This document shows, piece after piece, positions 23,357-35,800 of a stretch of 64,000 bases of DNA. Made by a program: the position numbers and the translations under genes. The notes below the pieces were generated by a model. The model was not told the origin of the DNA, did no database searches, and was given only the letters and a program-made list of their open reading frames with translations. The stretch's first letter is position 1; each line of letters begins with the position of its first letter. The stretch comes from Paramecium octaurelia (taxonomy: Eukaryota > Ciliophora > Oligohymenophorea > Peniculida > Parameciidae), in contig CAJJDP010000015.1 in assembly GCA_905182995.1 (NCBI GenBank), positions 310,001-374,000 on the forward strand, in the 5' to 3' direction.

Positions 23357-24544
23357 ATGCAATAAGTGGCTCCAGAAGTGCAAACTATTTTTGATGAATT
23401 GCTCAAACCAGTATTGGAGAGGATTGAAGTTTTGAAAGAAAAAGATCAATCAAATGAGTTATAGATCAAAAATCTATTTGACCAAATGAGTGAATTGAAA
23501 ACATTAATAGGAAATCTAAAACCAATAAAAGTGGAAGAAGAAAAGAGTAATATTAAATAGTATGTAATAGAAATTGTCAAATAAGAGCCAAAAATGGACA
23601 ATCATTAAAATAATGGTATTTGAAATTAATATATTCCCACCACATAATTAGATGTTAAAAAGGTTGAACGTCCATCTACTGCTGCAATTTAAAAAAACCC
23701 AGCACCAGTAAAAGTAAAAGATCCCAAGCCTGTTAATGCCCCTAAACCTTTAAGTCAAAGTACGATTGTCGAAAAGACAACAACACCTGTTGATATCGAA
23801 AAAAGTATTTCAACTTAAATCATCATTTTTATAGACTAACCCAAATCACCGAAAGAAGGAAATCAAAATAAAACCAAATAGTAATAGTAACCATAACAAC
23901 AACCACCATAACCTAAGCCAAAACCTGTGGTTTAACCATAATAAAAATAATAACAAATCAAAGAAACTAAAGAAACAAAGGAAACTAAAGAATAAGCAAT
24001 CAAATAGCCAACATAATAGAAAGAGGAAAAAAAGGCTGAAAAATAACCAGTCAAACCAAAAACTGCTTAGCCAGCACAACCTGTTTAACCAGAAAAAAAA
24101 GAAGATAAAAAGGATACGAAGAAAACAGATAACAAGGCTGCTGCCCATAAATAGAATGTAAAACAACCTGAATAGAAAACAACAGATAAAAAGTCTGATG
24201 ATAAGAAGATTGTGAAAAAAGGGAAGTAATCAGAGGATACTTAAAATAAAACTGAATAATAACAAACAGATGAATAATTTTAACAATAATAATAAAATCT
24301 AATTAAGACTTAGAATAATAGTGAATAGAAATAATAAGATGAATAACCATAGTAAGAATAAGTAGAAAAAAAGGAATTCATTGAAACATAAACAGAAGCT
24401 CCTGAACTTTAGAATATTGAACCCAAGGAGTCTTCAGAATAATTATAGCAAAATTAGGATTAATTTGTTGAGAACCAACAAGTCTAAGAAATTAATAACA
24501 TTTTGCCAGAACAAATTGAAAATCAGTAATAGGAAGTAGTTTGA
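23357..24544 (+). CDS. Low-complexity Lys/Glu/Gln/Pro-rich protein
   Basis: After a coiled-coil N-terminus of ~70 residues (VQTIFDELLKPVLERIEVLK), the ~383-residue protein becomes repetitive: KETKETKETKE, runs of Gln, and PxP-rich segments. It ends in an acidic Gln/Glu-rich tail. A 36-nt intron (GTATTTG...TAG), longer than its neighbours' introns, removes one TGA. No domain is recognisable and codon use is dominated by TAA and TAG (Gln). It is likely an intrinsically disordered structural or scaffold protein. It begins about 80 bp after the RING-H2 stop. Confidence 0.6.
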
Positions 24545-24626
24545 TATTATATGAATATGCATAAAAATTTTAGCCATAGGTAAATATGCAAAATGACAAT
24601 CATTTCTTCTTCTGTATTTATATGTA

Positions 24627-26101
24627 TCACCATTTTCTAAATATTTTTTTTACAAAACTTAAACCCAATTTATTTAGAACCTTATCAACTTTCTAAGAAT
24701 TACTTTAACGTTGAGGGGGTTGATTGACAAATTGTTAAATCTCGTTTAAATCATGCGGTATTTGTTAAGCATTAATGTCATTTTATTATTATGGTCTATT
24801 TCTGCACTCACAATCCCTTCCTCTTACCCATACAGCGCCACAAAGATAACAAAACTAAAACCCACATTTGCAAGTGATATGATTGCATCCAGCGGTCTTC
24901 TCGATCCACCTTTAACATTAAGAACATTATCTATATCTTGCTTCTTAAGCTGCATTGATAAAGCTCTATTCACCACATACTCCTTCATGATATAACCTCC
25001 TACATCTAGTACAAAATAAATTCTAGCATATCATGCACACTTGGATAGGTCCTTCGATTTCATAAATACCTTTACAGTTTTCAGTTGGACATTAAAAAAC
25101 GTTTGGGTTTTGCAATAAGTATTAATTGAAAGCAATTTTTTCTATTCTGTCCATAACTTGATTTGAGACTATACTTTCTAAATCATCCCTCAATATTTCT
25201 TCCCTGCATTATAAGTTTGGGCATTTAAAAGGAAATTCATATGATGCCTCTATTAAATTAGCTAAACACTATTTATGATATATATGCTAACATGCTGTAA
25301 GAGCATACTTGTCTTATTAAACATTTTCTAAACAAATACTACATTAAGTGCTTTATTAGATTTAGCTTTGTTAATTTATTTATGAAAATATCTATGATTT
25401 CTAACTTTCTTTATCTCTATATTCTTGATATTACTATTTTTTTTTCAGTTTTGAATAATCAATTGCTAGATAATAAATTTCCTTTATTTAGGGTATCGAA
25501 ACTTCAACTTTCTGATAATCATTCTAAATACTAGAATCAGTTGCTTCTTTATTCCCATTTTTTTCTAACATCTAGGCATTCGATTGTTAAATTTAATTTA
25601 TAAATTTATCTGTGTTTTCATTCTGAGCTAAGTTCCCTTAAATATTCTATTTTGATGAAATATCTTATTTGAACTCTATTTTTGAGTTTTCGTTTGCTTT
25701 CATTTAATTTTGACTTTCTGGTTCTGATAAGACAGCCGATCTTTAGTTTTTATTTAAGAGACCTGATATGCTAGATAATTGAGAATTTGAGGAATTTTAT
25801 AAGGCTGCATCAGGTACTTCATTATCAATCTTCAATTTTCCATTTATGTAATCATTATATATTATTTACAATTCTTATAGATTAATGTTTTAAAACTAGT
25901 ATGCTGAATGAATTTAGTTAATAAGATAAAATGATTTTTTTAAGACTTTTGGATCGCTGCTAGAAGCTCCTGCCTAAAACGATAAAAAAGTTATATGGAG
26001 CATTTAGCTAGTATTCTAAGTATTTAATGGATCTTTACATCAACAAAAGGCAATTCTTGTACCTTTCGAATATAATCGCTAAAATCAAAATAATTTATCA
26101 T
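24627..26101 (-). CDS. RBR-type (RING1-IBR-RING2) E3 ubiquitin ligase
   Basis: RBR ligases accept ubiquitin on a RING2 cysteine before passing it to substrate. About 483 residues, with one 23-nt intron. Near residue 255, RING1 reads CSICLENVQQDKYALTACQH, then KCPNLQCREEI. The IBR follows: CPTENCKGIYEIEGPIQVC, MICQNLFCTRC, LYHEGVCG. RING2 reads CSQCQRWIEKTAGCNHITC, then KCGFQFCYLCGA. In RING2 the second Cys of the family pattern (GCNHI/MTC) includes the catalytic cysteine, and it is present. The first 240 residues are Ser/Asn/Gln-rich. The gene follows the FHA/RING-CH gene by 27 bp on the same strand. Confidence 0.88.
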
Positions 26102-26128
26102 TTATAATAATAAATAATTATAAATTAC

Positions 26129-27280
26129 TCAACATGTAATATTGCTTGTTTACAATTTAAATAAAGAATTGCCAACTTATACTTCGAGGTCTTGATAAAT
26201 TGGCATATCCTCTGTTATTTTGACTAAGGTGCCAAATTTAGAATTATTGTCAAACAAAAATAGAGAATCCTATTCCTGGATCTTCTCTATTTATAGAGTA
26301 GCATGAAATCTGCTAACACTAACTTCGCCTAACCTAACCCAATTTTCTCTGGCTCTCCCTAAACTCATCTTTTCTCCAAGACTTATTACCATCACTCCAT
26401 CTGCTTTTTAAGTGAAGTGATCTCCTAAGTTAATTTGAACAACCTAGTTTTCCTTCTTTTTTGTATAGAACTCTAGCATCACATATGGATATCGAGGTTT
26501 TAAAAGGTCCAGCATATGATATGTTACTCCATCACTCTAAAATATCACCTTATATGGTTCTTAACAGATTTCACATTTTAATGAGTTCCATAGATATATT
26601 TCACTTTTCTCAGATTATTTTGATGCCTAAGTTTATTCTTTGAGCCTAAATCTTATTAATAAAATACCATCTTTTCATGCAATCTAAATGAATATATTTT
26701 ATAAATCCACTGCATTTACAAGGATTCAATAAAGGATTGGAACTTTAGGTATTTCCTAGACATATTCTACATTAATCATTGGAATCTGCCTTGCTTTGGT
26801 TCAAAAGCTCAGATTCTGTATGAGAATTAAAACTAAGACTAGAAATTCTAAATGTCATTTTTCCAAGCCTAAAAATGTCATTTACATTTAATGGGTATTT
26901 GTTAACAGATCTTACTGTCAACCAACCATTTTTAAGTTTGAATGGAAATTTAGTATTTGTTAAGGCTGTTGAATTTCCTTGTTGTTACGATGTTCCAGCA
27001 ACAATTGTGTTTTTAGCTGTTACAAACAGTAAAACCTCACTATGTATAATAAATCAATATTACCTATTCTCATTGGGTATTTCATTTATTAATTGAAGTG
27101 TCTCTTCATTTCTAATAATATATGAATCTTAATTTTAGACCGTAAATTATTATTTTTGATTGCCAATACTCTCATAATCAAAGCGATCTCCAAGGTTATT
27201 TGTTAGACAATATATTGAAACCCTGAAATTAAAGATATCAAGTGCAAATACCTTTCATTACGCATTTAACATTATCCCAT
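26129..27280 (-). CDS. FHA / RING-CH (MARCH-type) protein with MGQC N-terminus
   Basis: About 358 residues from ATG 27280, with introns of 29, 24 and 22 nt. The first ~140 residues resemble an FHA-like beta-sandwich ([15 protein letters not shown]). Then comes a RING-CH zinc finger: [20 protein letters not shown], then [14 protein letters not shown] and CEIC. A second, clearer FHA domain follows: [20 protein letters not shown], then FHATLQ and [10 protein letters not shown], with the phosphothreonine-binding Arg, Ser and Asn residues in place. RING-CH proteins usually carry transmembrane helices, but none is seen. The MGQC start is a plausible N-myristoylation plus palmitoylation signal. I infer a phospho-directed ubiquitin ligase at membranes. 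Confidence 0.8.
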
Positions 27281-27310
27281 TTCAATATATTATTATATTT
27301 TTATTATAAA

Positions 27311-28128
27311 TCAAAAATCAGAATCAATGATCTCTCTTTTAATCTTTTCAACTACTTATTCAACTAATTTAACAAATAAATCTTCGTTTCTTTCTCTTTC
27401 ATTTCTACTTCTTATACAAGCATCATAAGCACTTTAGTATATTATTTTTTGAGAATTCCTATTACTCTATTTAGTCCCTTTATTTTTATTACCATCGAAT
27501 ATTCTTATGAGTTCATCTAATTAGTCATAAAATTTATTATGCAATTTTTTCCTCAATTTCTTCCCTTATTCTAATTTCTTATTCTATATCTTAATAAAAT
27601 AATGGAATTTATTCTTTGAATTAGTTATAAAAACATAACCGGTTTATATCTCTAATAATTGATTTTAGATGTCTGATTTTTATTAAAATTCTTTCAAACA
27701 GATAATTAATCAGCTTATTGAGATAGATTTTTAAACCCTCTGTTCTCTGTTTCCAATCTTTCTTTACTAAAACTACTCGAAAGGGCTTTGCAGTTCTTTT
27801 CCACCGTTAGAATTTCCTTTCTCATTTTTTCATCTACTAAATCCCGAGCTTCCTTTTCACTACCAAACCATTGATTTCAATCTCTATAACTAAACTTATT
27901 ATAAAGTTATCTCTACTTTTTCTGCAATATTCGAAAACTTTTAATTCTTTTACTATTAAACGTCCTTTATAGCCAAATTCAACACTTTGCAGATAGCCAA
28001 AGATCAATTTGAACTTTTATTATTTCTCTCCTTCCAAATTATTTTATATCGACTGCAATTTTCCAAAATTCTTTACCCTCTCTCTTCCAATTAATTTAGT
28101 AGATGTCTAAAAGAATTTTACCAGCCAT
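27311..28128 (-). CDS. Uncharacterised coiled-coil protein (exon structure not fully resolved)
   Basis: The 3' part is clear: about 110 residues, rich in Lys, Asn and Gln (LEQGKKLRKKLHNKFYDQLD), ending at TGA 27313-27311. Upstream, other protein-like segments appear in different frames (IFGYLQSVEFGYKGRLIVKE, and SEKEARDLVDEKMRKEILTV further on), and a plausible ATG lies at 28128. I could not find introns that join all segments, so the start and internal exons are provisional. It looks like a helical protein with no recognised domain. It ends 30 bp upstream of the FHA/RING-CH start. Confidence 0.5.
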
Positions 28129-28697
28129 TTTTCAAATTTGAAATTTAATAATAAAAATAATAAAAAATATTCACACTTGTTATTCTAAAATAAAAATACT
28201 ACATTCATTTATCCACTCATCGATAAATGCACATAAAGTTTGATTATTTCAATCTAATTCTAATACATGAAAAAAATAATTTCCGAAAAGATACAACTTA
28301 CACATTTATATAGGTTTATTTTATTTTTAACTTGATATTATAATAAAATGATTTTATGATATATCGAATAGGATACATACACCTAATTATGAATAAACTT
28401 TATTCGTTTGATATAATGTATTAAAACACTAAAATTACAAATTATCGTTTTCACATTCTTCTTTCCAGTTAATTATTTTTTATCAATTAAAATCCACTAA
28501 TTCTCATTTTCACTTTGGATATACCTTTGAAAAAATAAATTTATGGAAATGAAAATTTTAGAGAGTCCTCGCTTACACTTTTATAGAACAGAATACTGAT
28601 CGTCCATAAAGAAGAGAAGAATGATCATCCAAGACTTTGGTTTGATGAGATAACTAAGCCACACATGGTTTGACATAATAATTTTATTAACTTATAA
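28129..28697. other. Intergenic, with an unassigned coding-like stretch at its 3' end
   Basis: Bases 28129-28440 show only AT-rich DNA. From about 28500 to 28672 a plus frame reads protein-like (KNDHPRLWFDEITKPHMV, then TGA). It may be the last exon of a short gene or a remnant, and I could not assign a start. Confidence 0.35.
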
Positions 28698-30411
28698 ATG
28701 TTACCTAATGATGAGCAATAGAGAATATACTAAATGTTCTAATAAATGGCTGGACCTGATCCGTATGGTAGAATGCTTCAAGTGCCAAATTCTCCGTATT
28801 ATTCTTGCTGGGGCCCTCCATTTCCTTAACCAATTATGGCACCACCACCCCAAAATCAAAAATTCTAATTCCCTGAACAGTTTACGCATGAATAAGCACT
28901 TTAGATGAACTAACTTCAACCCAATTAAAGTGGATTAAACCTAAATGGAATTAACTAAGGTTTATAAAACATGCCTCCGATGCCCATGGGTTTACCTCCT
29001 GGTTTTGGGATGCCCCCATTAGGTCCTGGTTAAATGCCATAAGGACCTTTGGGAGCTGGATCTATGGGACCATCTCCAATGGGTGGAATAAGTGGAATGG
29101 GTGGAATGGGTGGAATTAATGGGATGGCACCAGGTAGTATGCAATTACCTGGGATGGGTCCAATACCATAAGGACCCATAGGTTAAATACCTCCTTTTGA
29201 TTTTTAATTCAAGCAATAACCACCAATGCAATCACCGATGAATCCAAATTAAGTTATGGCACCGTAATAGCAACCATTATAATAACAACATATACAGTAA
29301 CAACCGCAGTTATAATAATAATAAGCTCCTTCTTCATAACCATAGTAACAATCTTCAGGATAAACAAATTAAACCAATAATAATGTACCTCAATAAAATT
29401 TGGAATAAGGTACTCATAAATCTTTATATAAATAGGATTCTCACAAGTGGTGAATGAGTTTTAACTTAAAATTTTAAACATGTTTGTTATGCAAAACCAA
29501 ATGCTGTTGGATTTTAAGAATAAGAATGCGAATTTGGAAAATACCATTACTTCAATATTAGATGAAATAACAAATCTATAAAAAATTGTTGAGTCAAAAT
29601 TTGATAATATACAAGCAGATGATTTCATGAGTAGATGTAAATCAAAAATATTTATCCTTAGTATCAATACCAAATTAAGAAATGACATAAAATAATATTT
29701 TATTGAAGTCATTATAATGTAACTAGAGTGATTTTCAATATTAATTAGTATTGACAAATGATTTGGAATAGCCATTATTTAAAGATAAAAACTTCAATTT
29801 AAATATTGCTCTTAAAGACATGAAAGGAATGAATATAAAAAACCATAATAAAATAGAATTGGAGGTTCAATTGTATTCTTCAGATGATAAGCCTGTGCTT
29901 TTGATATCAAATTCTTAAAACTAAGCCATTCTGAGGTAACCTGAAGATAATATATGGCTAGAAGAGGGAATATCAAATATCGAAAAATTACAAATAAATG
30001 AAGTTACTTCTCATTATTAGAATGGCTGGATATATTTTGTCGTTTATCCAATTAAAAACGATAACAAAATTGTTTAAAATGCAATTAGTCCTACGTAAAT
30101 AAAACCGTTGATTTATAAAGTCAGTGTAAAATCAAAGAAAACTTAAAAAAAGTATTTACTAAAAATATTTAAGGTCATCCCGTTCAAGATCTAGATCCCA
30201 TGAAAGATTACGTAGACTGGAAAAGTTGGATGATAGATCCAGTTCAGAATCTGAAAATCACATTTAATTAGAAATATAGAATCTTGATGCCAATGATGAG
30301 ATTTAATAAGAAAAAGAGAATGATTAGAATGGAGAGTAGAATTAACAATCAGAATAATAGTAAAATAATGAATAAAGGAAAGATGAGGTGCATTAAAATA
30401 AAGAAATCTGA
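28698..30411 (+). CDS. Gly/Pro/Met- and Gln-rich protein with globular and RS-like C-terminal parts
   Basis: About 546 residues after three introns (26, 25 and 22 nt; the last ends AAG). The first ~130 residues contain Pro/Gly/Met motifs (GMGGMGGINGMAPGSM), then Gln-rich sequence. A coiled coil follows (NMFVMQNQMLLDFKNKN). Then a ~110-residue beta-rich globular region runs around NIALKDMKGMNIKNHNKIEL and NGWIYFVVYPI. It ends with an SR-like stretch (SRSRSRSHERLRRLEK) and an acidic Gln tail. The architecture suggests an RNA-associated protein, but I cannot name a family. The start at 28698 is the ATG nearest the first good frame. Confidence 0.65.
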
Positions 30412-30457
30412 TCTTTTGAGATTTGTAATGTATTTGCGATACTTATTTATAAATTAA

Positions 30458-31138
30458 TCATTTCAGTCTCCAAGTTTCCTTGATTAATGCTATAAAATTA
30501 TCGTCTTTTTCAATGTCAGCACTGACTGCAGCATAGTATTCCTTCCATTCCTAAACTTAAATTTTGTATTAATACATCTAAAGTGATATGGCCGGATTTA
30601 TTTCCTTCCTTAAAATATTGTATCAACTCTATATAAGCTTAATCTTCAGTCAGTTCTCCCCTTGTAACTTTAGGATGATGCTTTGCATTGAAAATCCCTT
30701 TGAAATCATCAGCCACAATATAACCCAAATTATCCTTATCAAATTTTTTGAATGCTTAGACTATCACTTAAACTCGGTTCTCATTAGGAGATCCCTATTT
30801 ATCAATTTATTTTTTACTCTGATTAAATAAAAGAATTCAGCAACATCTATTGATCCATCCCTGTTTCTATCGAGATAATTTAATAAAAACTATATGTAAA
30901 ATATGGGATTACGTCAGTTTAGAATTTTGTTAACACAACTCCGTTTTACTTTAGACCAACGAGGAATTCATCCTTGTCCATTCTATTATTTTTATCAAAT
31001 GATTCAAATCCCCTGAATGTCTTTCCTAGAGTTCTAATCGTGGTTTAGGATTTTCCTAATAATGATTTCGTGATCTTTTTAATAACTTATTATAGTAATC
31101 TTCTTACTTATATCAAGTTATTCTTGAGGAGTTATCAT
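30458..31138 (-). CDS. Calcyphosin-like EF-hand calcium-binding protein
   Basis: About 195 residues with four introns (22, 23, 23 and 25 nt), the usual calcyphosin length. Four EF-hand-like units are present: FESFDKNNRMDKDEFLVGL, LDRNRDGSIDVAEFFYLI (the best canonical loop, D-x-N-x-D-G), FKKFDKDNLGYIVADDF, and a degenerate fourth. The family signature HHPKVTRGELTEDQAY (animal: H-P-K-V-x-S-G-E-x-T-E-D-E) and the C-terminus DEWKEYYAAVSADIEKDDNF, followed by ALIKETWRL, confirm the identity. Calcyphosin is a cytosolic calcium sensor also found in ciliary proteomes. Confidence 0.9.
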
Positions 31139-31445
31139 TTTTACAAGTTATTTTATTTATTTATAAATATTAATTATTTCATTCTTCTCCATTATCATTA
31201 TAATTCAGATGTAAATTATTTTCAAAACTAAAAATGTTATCATTAGCATAAATTGATGATTTTTAGGTTTATTTACAAAGATCGAAAATGATAAATATTT
31301 GTTTAAGAAACTATCGATCTGGTAAAGTAGTATCAAAAGATTTTGATGACATAAATAATAAATATCAATAATTAAATTATGCTCCTTTAATTTGAATGCC
31401 TTAGAAAGCATTTGATTTTTGATAAAGCGTACATCCTTTAATGTT

Positions 31446-32740
31446 ATGAAAGAGAAGTGTTCATTGGAGAAGTAATTCTAAAATTTTAGAATATATTAAG
31501 AATAGAGCAAAACCCAAATACTATTTTGAAGTGTCACTGAAGAATTTTATTGTATTCCATACTGAATAAGATTATTTTGGATTCTCCATTCCCTATAGAG
31601 GAAAGTTAAAGCTATTTCATGCAAATTCCAAAAAAGTCAGAGAACTTAAATTACTTTTATCTGGAAAGATTCTTTTTGGAGACTTGAATTAATTCTATCT
31701 GTAAAAGCATTAACTTGGACATGGATCATTTTCATACGTAACCCAAATACTAAATTTAAGGTTAATTTGTTGTAGAACCTGGAAACCAAAGAAATGGTGG
31801 CAGCAAAGTTTTTAAGTAAGCAATGGAAACATAAAACAAATACAGAGCGAATGAAGGCAATAATATTAAAATTATTTAAAGGAAATAATAAACGAAAATA
31901 ATATAGTATAATCTTTGAATCATCCAAATATAACCAAAATAAAAGAGGTCTATGACAAAAATTCAGAGATAGTCATAATCTATGAATTTATCGATGGAGA
32001 CACCCTTGAGAAATATTTACATGACCATTGTGGGTCTCTAAGTCATTTGGATGTTTAATCTATTATGCGAGTAAATCTAATTAATTTAAATTTCTTAGCA
32101 AATACTACTGACATTATTCTATGTTCATCAACAATAACTCATTCACAGAGATATAAAGCCTTCAAATATAATGATTCAATAAAATCATAACATCAAAATC
32201 ATAGACTTTGGTTTGGCTACAAAAATTGGAACAACTAATAACGACATCTGTGGTACTGTAGGCTATATTGCCCCAGAAGTCTTATGCATTACTACTTAAC
32301 AATCTGTTTACTCATTTAAGTGTGACATGTTCGCAGCAGGAGCAATATTTTATAAATTGTAATTGTGTGCATGATAATTAAGAATAACTTCCCATGACTT
32401 ATTCAAAGAGGCTGAAGATTACGCAAATTTTTAATTAAAATTAGACCTTTTACGAAAACTCAACACTCCTGAATCTGGGATTGACTTATTGCAAAAGCTT
32501 TTGGATTTCAACTATAAAACTAGATTGAGTGCCAAAGAGGCTTTATCTCATCATTATTTCACTGAATCTCTAAGAGTGTCAGCCAAAAAGTCTTTACAAA
32601 TGTCTCAATAGAATATTCTATTAGCCAATACTTCTCAAGTTTCTCTGATTGGTACTTCAGAAACTCCGATACAAAATGTTAATATTTTCACGTAAAATCT
32701 TAACAGGCGATTCAGGTTTTCAATATAATTAAATAATTGA
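31446..32740 (+). CDS. Ser/Thr protein kinase with N-terminal PH-like region
   Basis: The ~80-residue N-terminus (KYYFEVSLKNFIVFHTEQ, FGFSIPYRGKLKLF) resembles a PH-like fold. The kinase domain begins at LGHGSFSYV (glycine loop), with VAAKF (catalytic Lys), LNHPNITKIKEVYD, LIHRDIKPSNIMI (catalytic loop), IIDFGLATKIG (DFG), CGTVGYIAPEVL (activation loop end) and the helical C-lobe. Introns include a 34-nt first intron, a 23-nt AAG intron and a 28-nt one. Two spots do not resolve: one frame offset near 31830-31900 and an in-frame TGA near 32370 inside the C-lobe. This looks like a CAMK-type kinase; the substrate is unknown. Confidence 0.8.
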
Positions 32741-32874
32741 TTTGTACTATTGCATTTATTTTTATCTATTATAAAAATTATATAATATAGAGTTTAAATA
32801 GCATTTGAGAAATGAGAAAGAATAAAGAATGTAGATGAAAAATCAACATACAAAAATTATAAAATTATTTCAAA

Positions 32875-35800
32875 TCAAAATTCAGTAGATTAAGTATATA
32901 ACTAATCTAAGATATTAGTATATCCAATTGATCTTTGTGAATTTGTATGAGACCTAGTTGATTTTTATGATTTATTCTTGGATCCTAATACTCTACGTTT
33001 GGTCTCACCTCGATTAAGCAACTCCTCGAATTCCTATAATATTTATTTGTTTTCTTAATTTAACCCACATTTCATTAACTAATCATAAAATAAAAATATA
33101 CTTTTTAGATTATAACTTAGAAATACTCTTTGATCTATGGATTTTCTAATCTTTCTTAATAATAGGGATAACATTCATAAAACTTTCTTGCTAAGGATTC
33201 CTTCATTTAGAGTTTGGACAAGGTGAAAACAATGTTTTAAACTTCAAAATCATTGATATTTTCCTTTAGTCTTCTCAACAATTTCTCAACCAATTATTCA
33301 GTCTATTTATCTAAGTATTTCAAAGTGTTCATGAGAAACGTTTTATATTTATCATGACTCTCTTCGTTTGACATAGTAAATATGATATCAGGTAAACTGT
33401 TGAGTATTCTTCTTGAATCCTTCTTCTATAATTGGAAGAAGAATCTTTTAGCTGATTATTAAATGTTTTCATCAGGGTCAGTCAATAACATGGCTATATC
33501 AGTGATTTCACGTTTGATTTTAATCATATCATTTAATATCAAATGGGATAGCATATTTAATGAAGTCTTTTTTACAATAAAATCCTAATTGCTTAATCCA
33601 TCAAAAAGTTATCTACAATAAGATGTTACTGTATTTGGCCATCTGTGCAATAGATCACCAATAGCAACTATTAAATTGTTCTTAAATATTCCATCTGAGT
33701 TTGGATTTTAAATTAATCGAAACACTTTCTCTATATGGTCTTCGCAAAATTATTCAGATAAACACATAAATTTACACAAGCATAAACCTGCAGATTTATG
33801 CAATATTGTCAACTATACATTCTCTTCTTCGATTTCAGCTAATATCTCCAAGACTATTGGAGCATAATTTTAGTAGAATCCTCTTTAAATCACGCCTATT
33901 GATATTTTTAATAAACATACTTTATTTGCATAAAGTCTATAAATATACGCAATTATATTCGTATTCTTCTTCGCAACCCCCTTATATTTTGTCCAATTCA
34001 TTTTCTTTGGCTTCCTCTACATTTCTTAAATGACTTAATTGATTCTCAATTTCATCAATATGAAGAATGATTGCCAGAGCTGACTAACCCACAATAAATA
34101 ATAATTGGCTGAGTTGTATACATTAATTATTAAATACTAAAGTGGATTCCTCTTCGAGAAAATCTTGAGTGCTAAATAGATTAATAATCTAGATTTACCT
34201 TCTTTTAGGAGTCATTCCCATAGAAAAGACTTTGAAACTGAACTTTTTAATTATGTAATCATAAATACTCTCTGGAACAGGTAAAAATTAAATCAAATTT
34301 AGAATCTCTTAGCAAGCAACAAACCACAAATTGTTTGGTGTTCCAAAATAGAAATATAAAATTAAGGAAAATTATTAGAAATATTTCTTAACAAGTACTT
34401 TGTCTTCTAAATAATAAATTAATTTCGCCAGTTCTATAACAGTGATCCAATTAATTTCTTTTTTCTATCCATCAATGATTTTACTTATTTGATCTAATTT
34501 CATTCTGGTTAAAAGATTAGATTGCTACCCAAACATAACTCTTACAAGTTTAGAATACTAATTTAATTATTCGTGTTGATTAGTAGTATAGTTTCTCATA
34601 AAGTTAGTCCATACGATTTCAATCGTAGATTCTTGTATCATTTTCTATTTGATCATATATCGAATAAGTTCTTCAAGGTAAATTTGTTCTTTTGGCGATG
34701 AAATTTTTAATAAATGAATCAAATTATTAATTGGAACTTAATCATTATCATTTTCGATAAATAGCATATGGAACTTTTTAGCTAATTTATTGACTATTTA
34801 AGGGTTATTAGAGTGAATCAACATCTTCATGATGCCAACATCAGTATTTTCTATTTTCTATTTAAATAAAAAACTAATAAGAGAGATGGCTTTATAAATG
34901 TCAGTGATGCATTTGCTATTTAATAGTAATTCAATATTTGGCAATAACTTTTGTAAGAGTTCCATAAATTCTTGATATTGAATGAACACAGATTGCAATT
35001 TCTTCTTCTCTCTCAAATTAGAGACAACTAGATTTTCTTCATCTTCTAATTCCTTGAATTCTGCTTCGGTTTGCGCATTGCCTTTATCTTCTAATATCTA
35101 ATCGATGGCTATTAAGGTCTTATGAATTTCAGTTCCTAAATATTCGTTTTACTCTTTGATGTCAGTAATCTTCATGAAATTTTACATCTATAACCCATCA
35201 ACAAATAGGTTTTTCATAAATCTGATTGAATTCTATATATTTTGAAATTGTACTTTGTTATTTATTTAACAAATGCCAAGGCAGCCTTTCTCACCATCGA
35301 AGAGACATCCTACACTCTTGCGATTACCAATGGGAACATCATAAGTTATACGTTTGGAGGGATAAGATTCTATGAGCATACAACTCTTAACATCTTTAAA
35401 GTGTGAACTCTAGCATACGCATTTTTATCTATGATTCTTGAGGCCAATTTCTAAATAAGGAATAATCTTTGATTTAATTAGTTTTCTTTCATTTCTACAT
35501 CCTACTCTACTTTAGACGGATTCAAATGTTCAGTTAGAATATTTGTGATTATTGTATTAATGGCATTTCTAAGACAGTAGCACTAATAATAATAGATATT
35601 AATAGTTTACTTCGCTATCGTAAAATTGCAAGAAAACAGGCAAATTTTAATTAAACAAATTTGGCAATTGAGCACTTACTCTTTCAAAAACTTTAGATAC
35701 TTGTTTTAGAGAATTGCTTTCATTTTATAAAATTTCCAAACTGTGTTGGGCTAAAATGGTAATGAATTGGGTAACAAATGCAGTGTTTTCACAATATATT

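Noticed and set aside
23846-24166. 106-codon minus ORF rich in Leu/Phe/Trp
   Set aside because: It is antisense to the Lys/Gln-rich low-complexity gene; its composition is the complement of AAA and TAA codons.
26875-27096. 73-codon plus ORF
   Set aside because: The opposite strand is in frame with the FHA/RING-CH gene and extends its N-terminus, so the plus ORF is a shadow.
28708-28919. ORFs on both strands over 28701-28919
   Set aside because: They overlap the Gly/Pro/Met-rich gene in other frames; that gene has a much longer frame and consistent introns.
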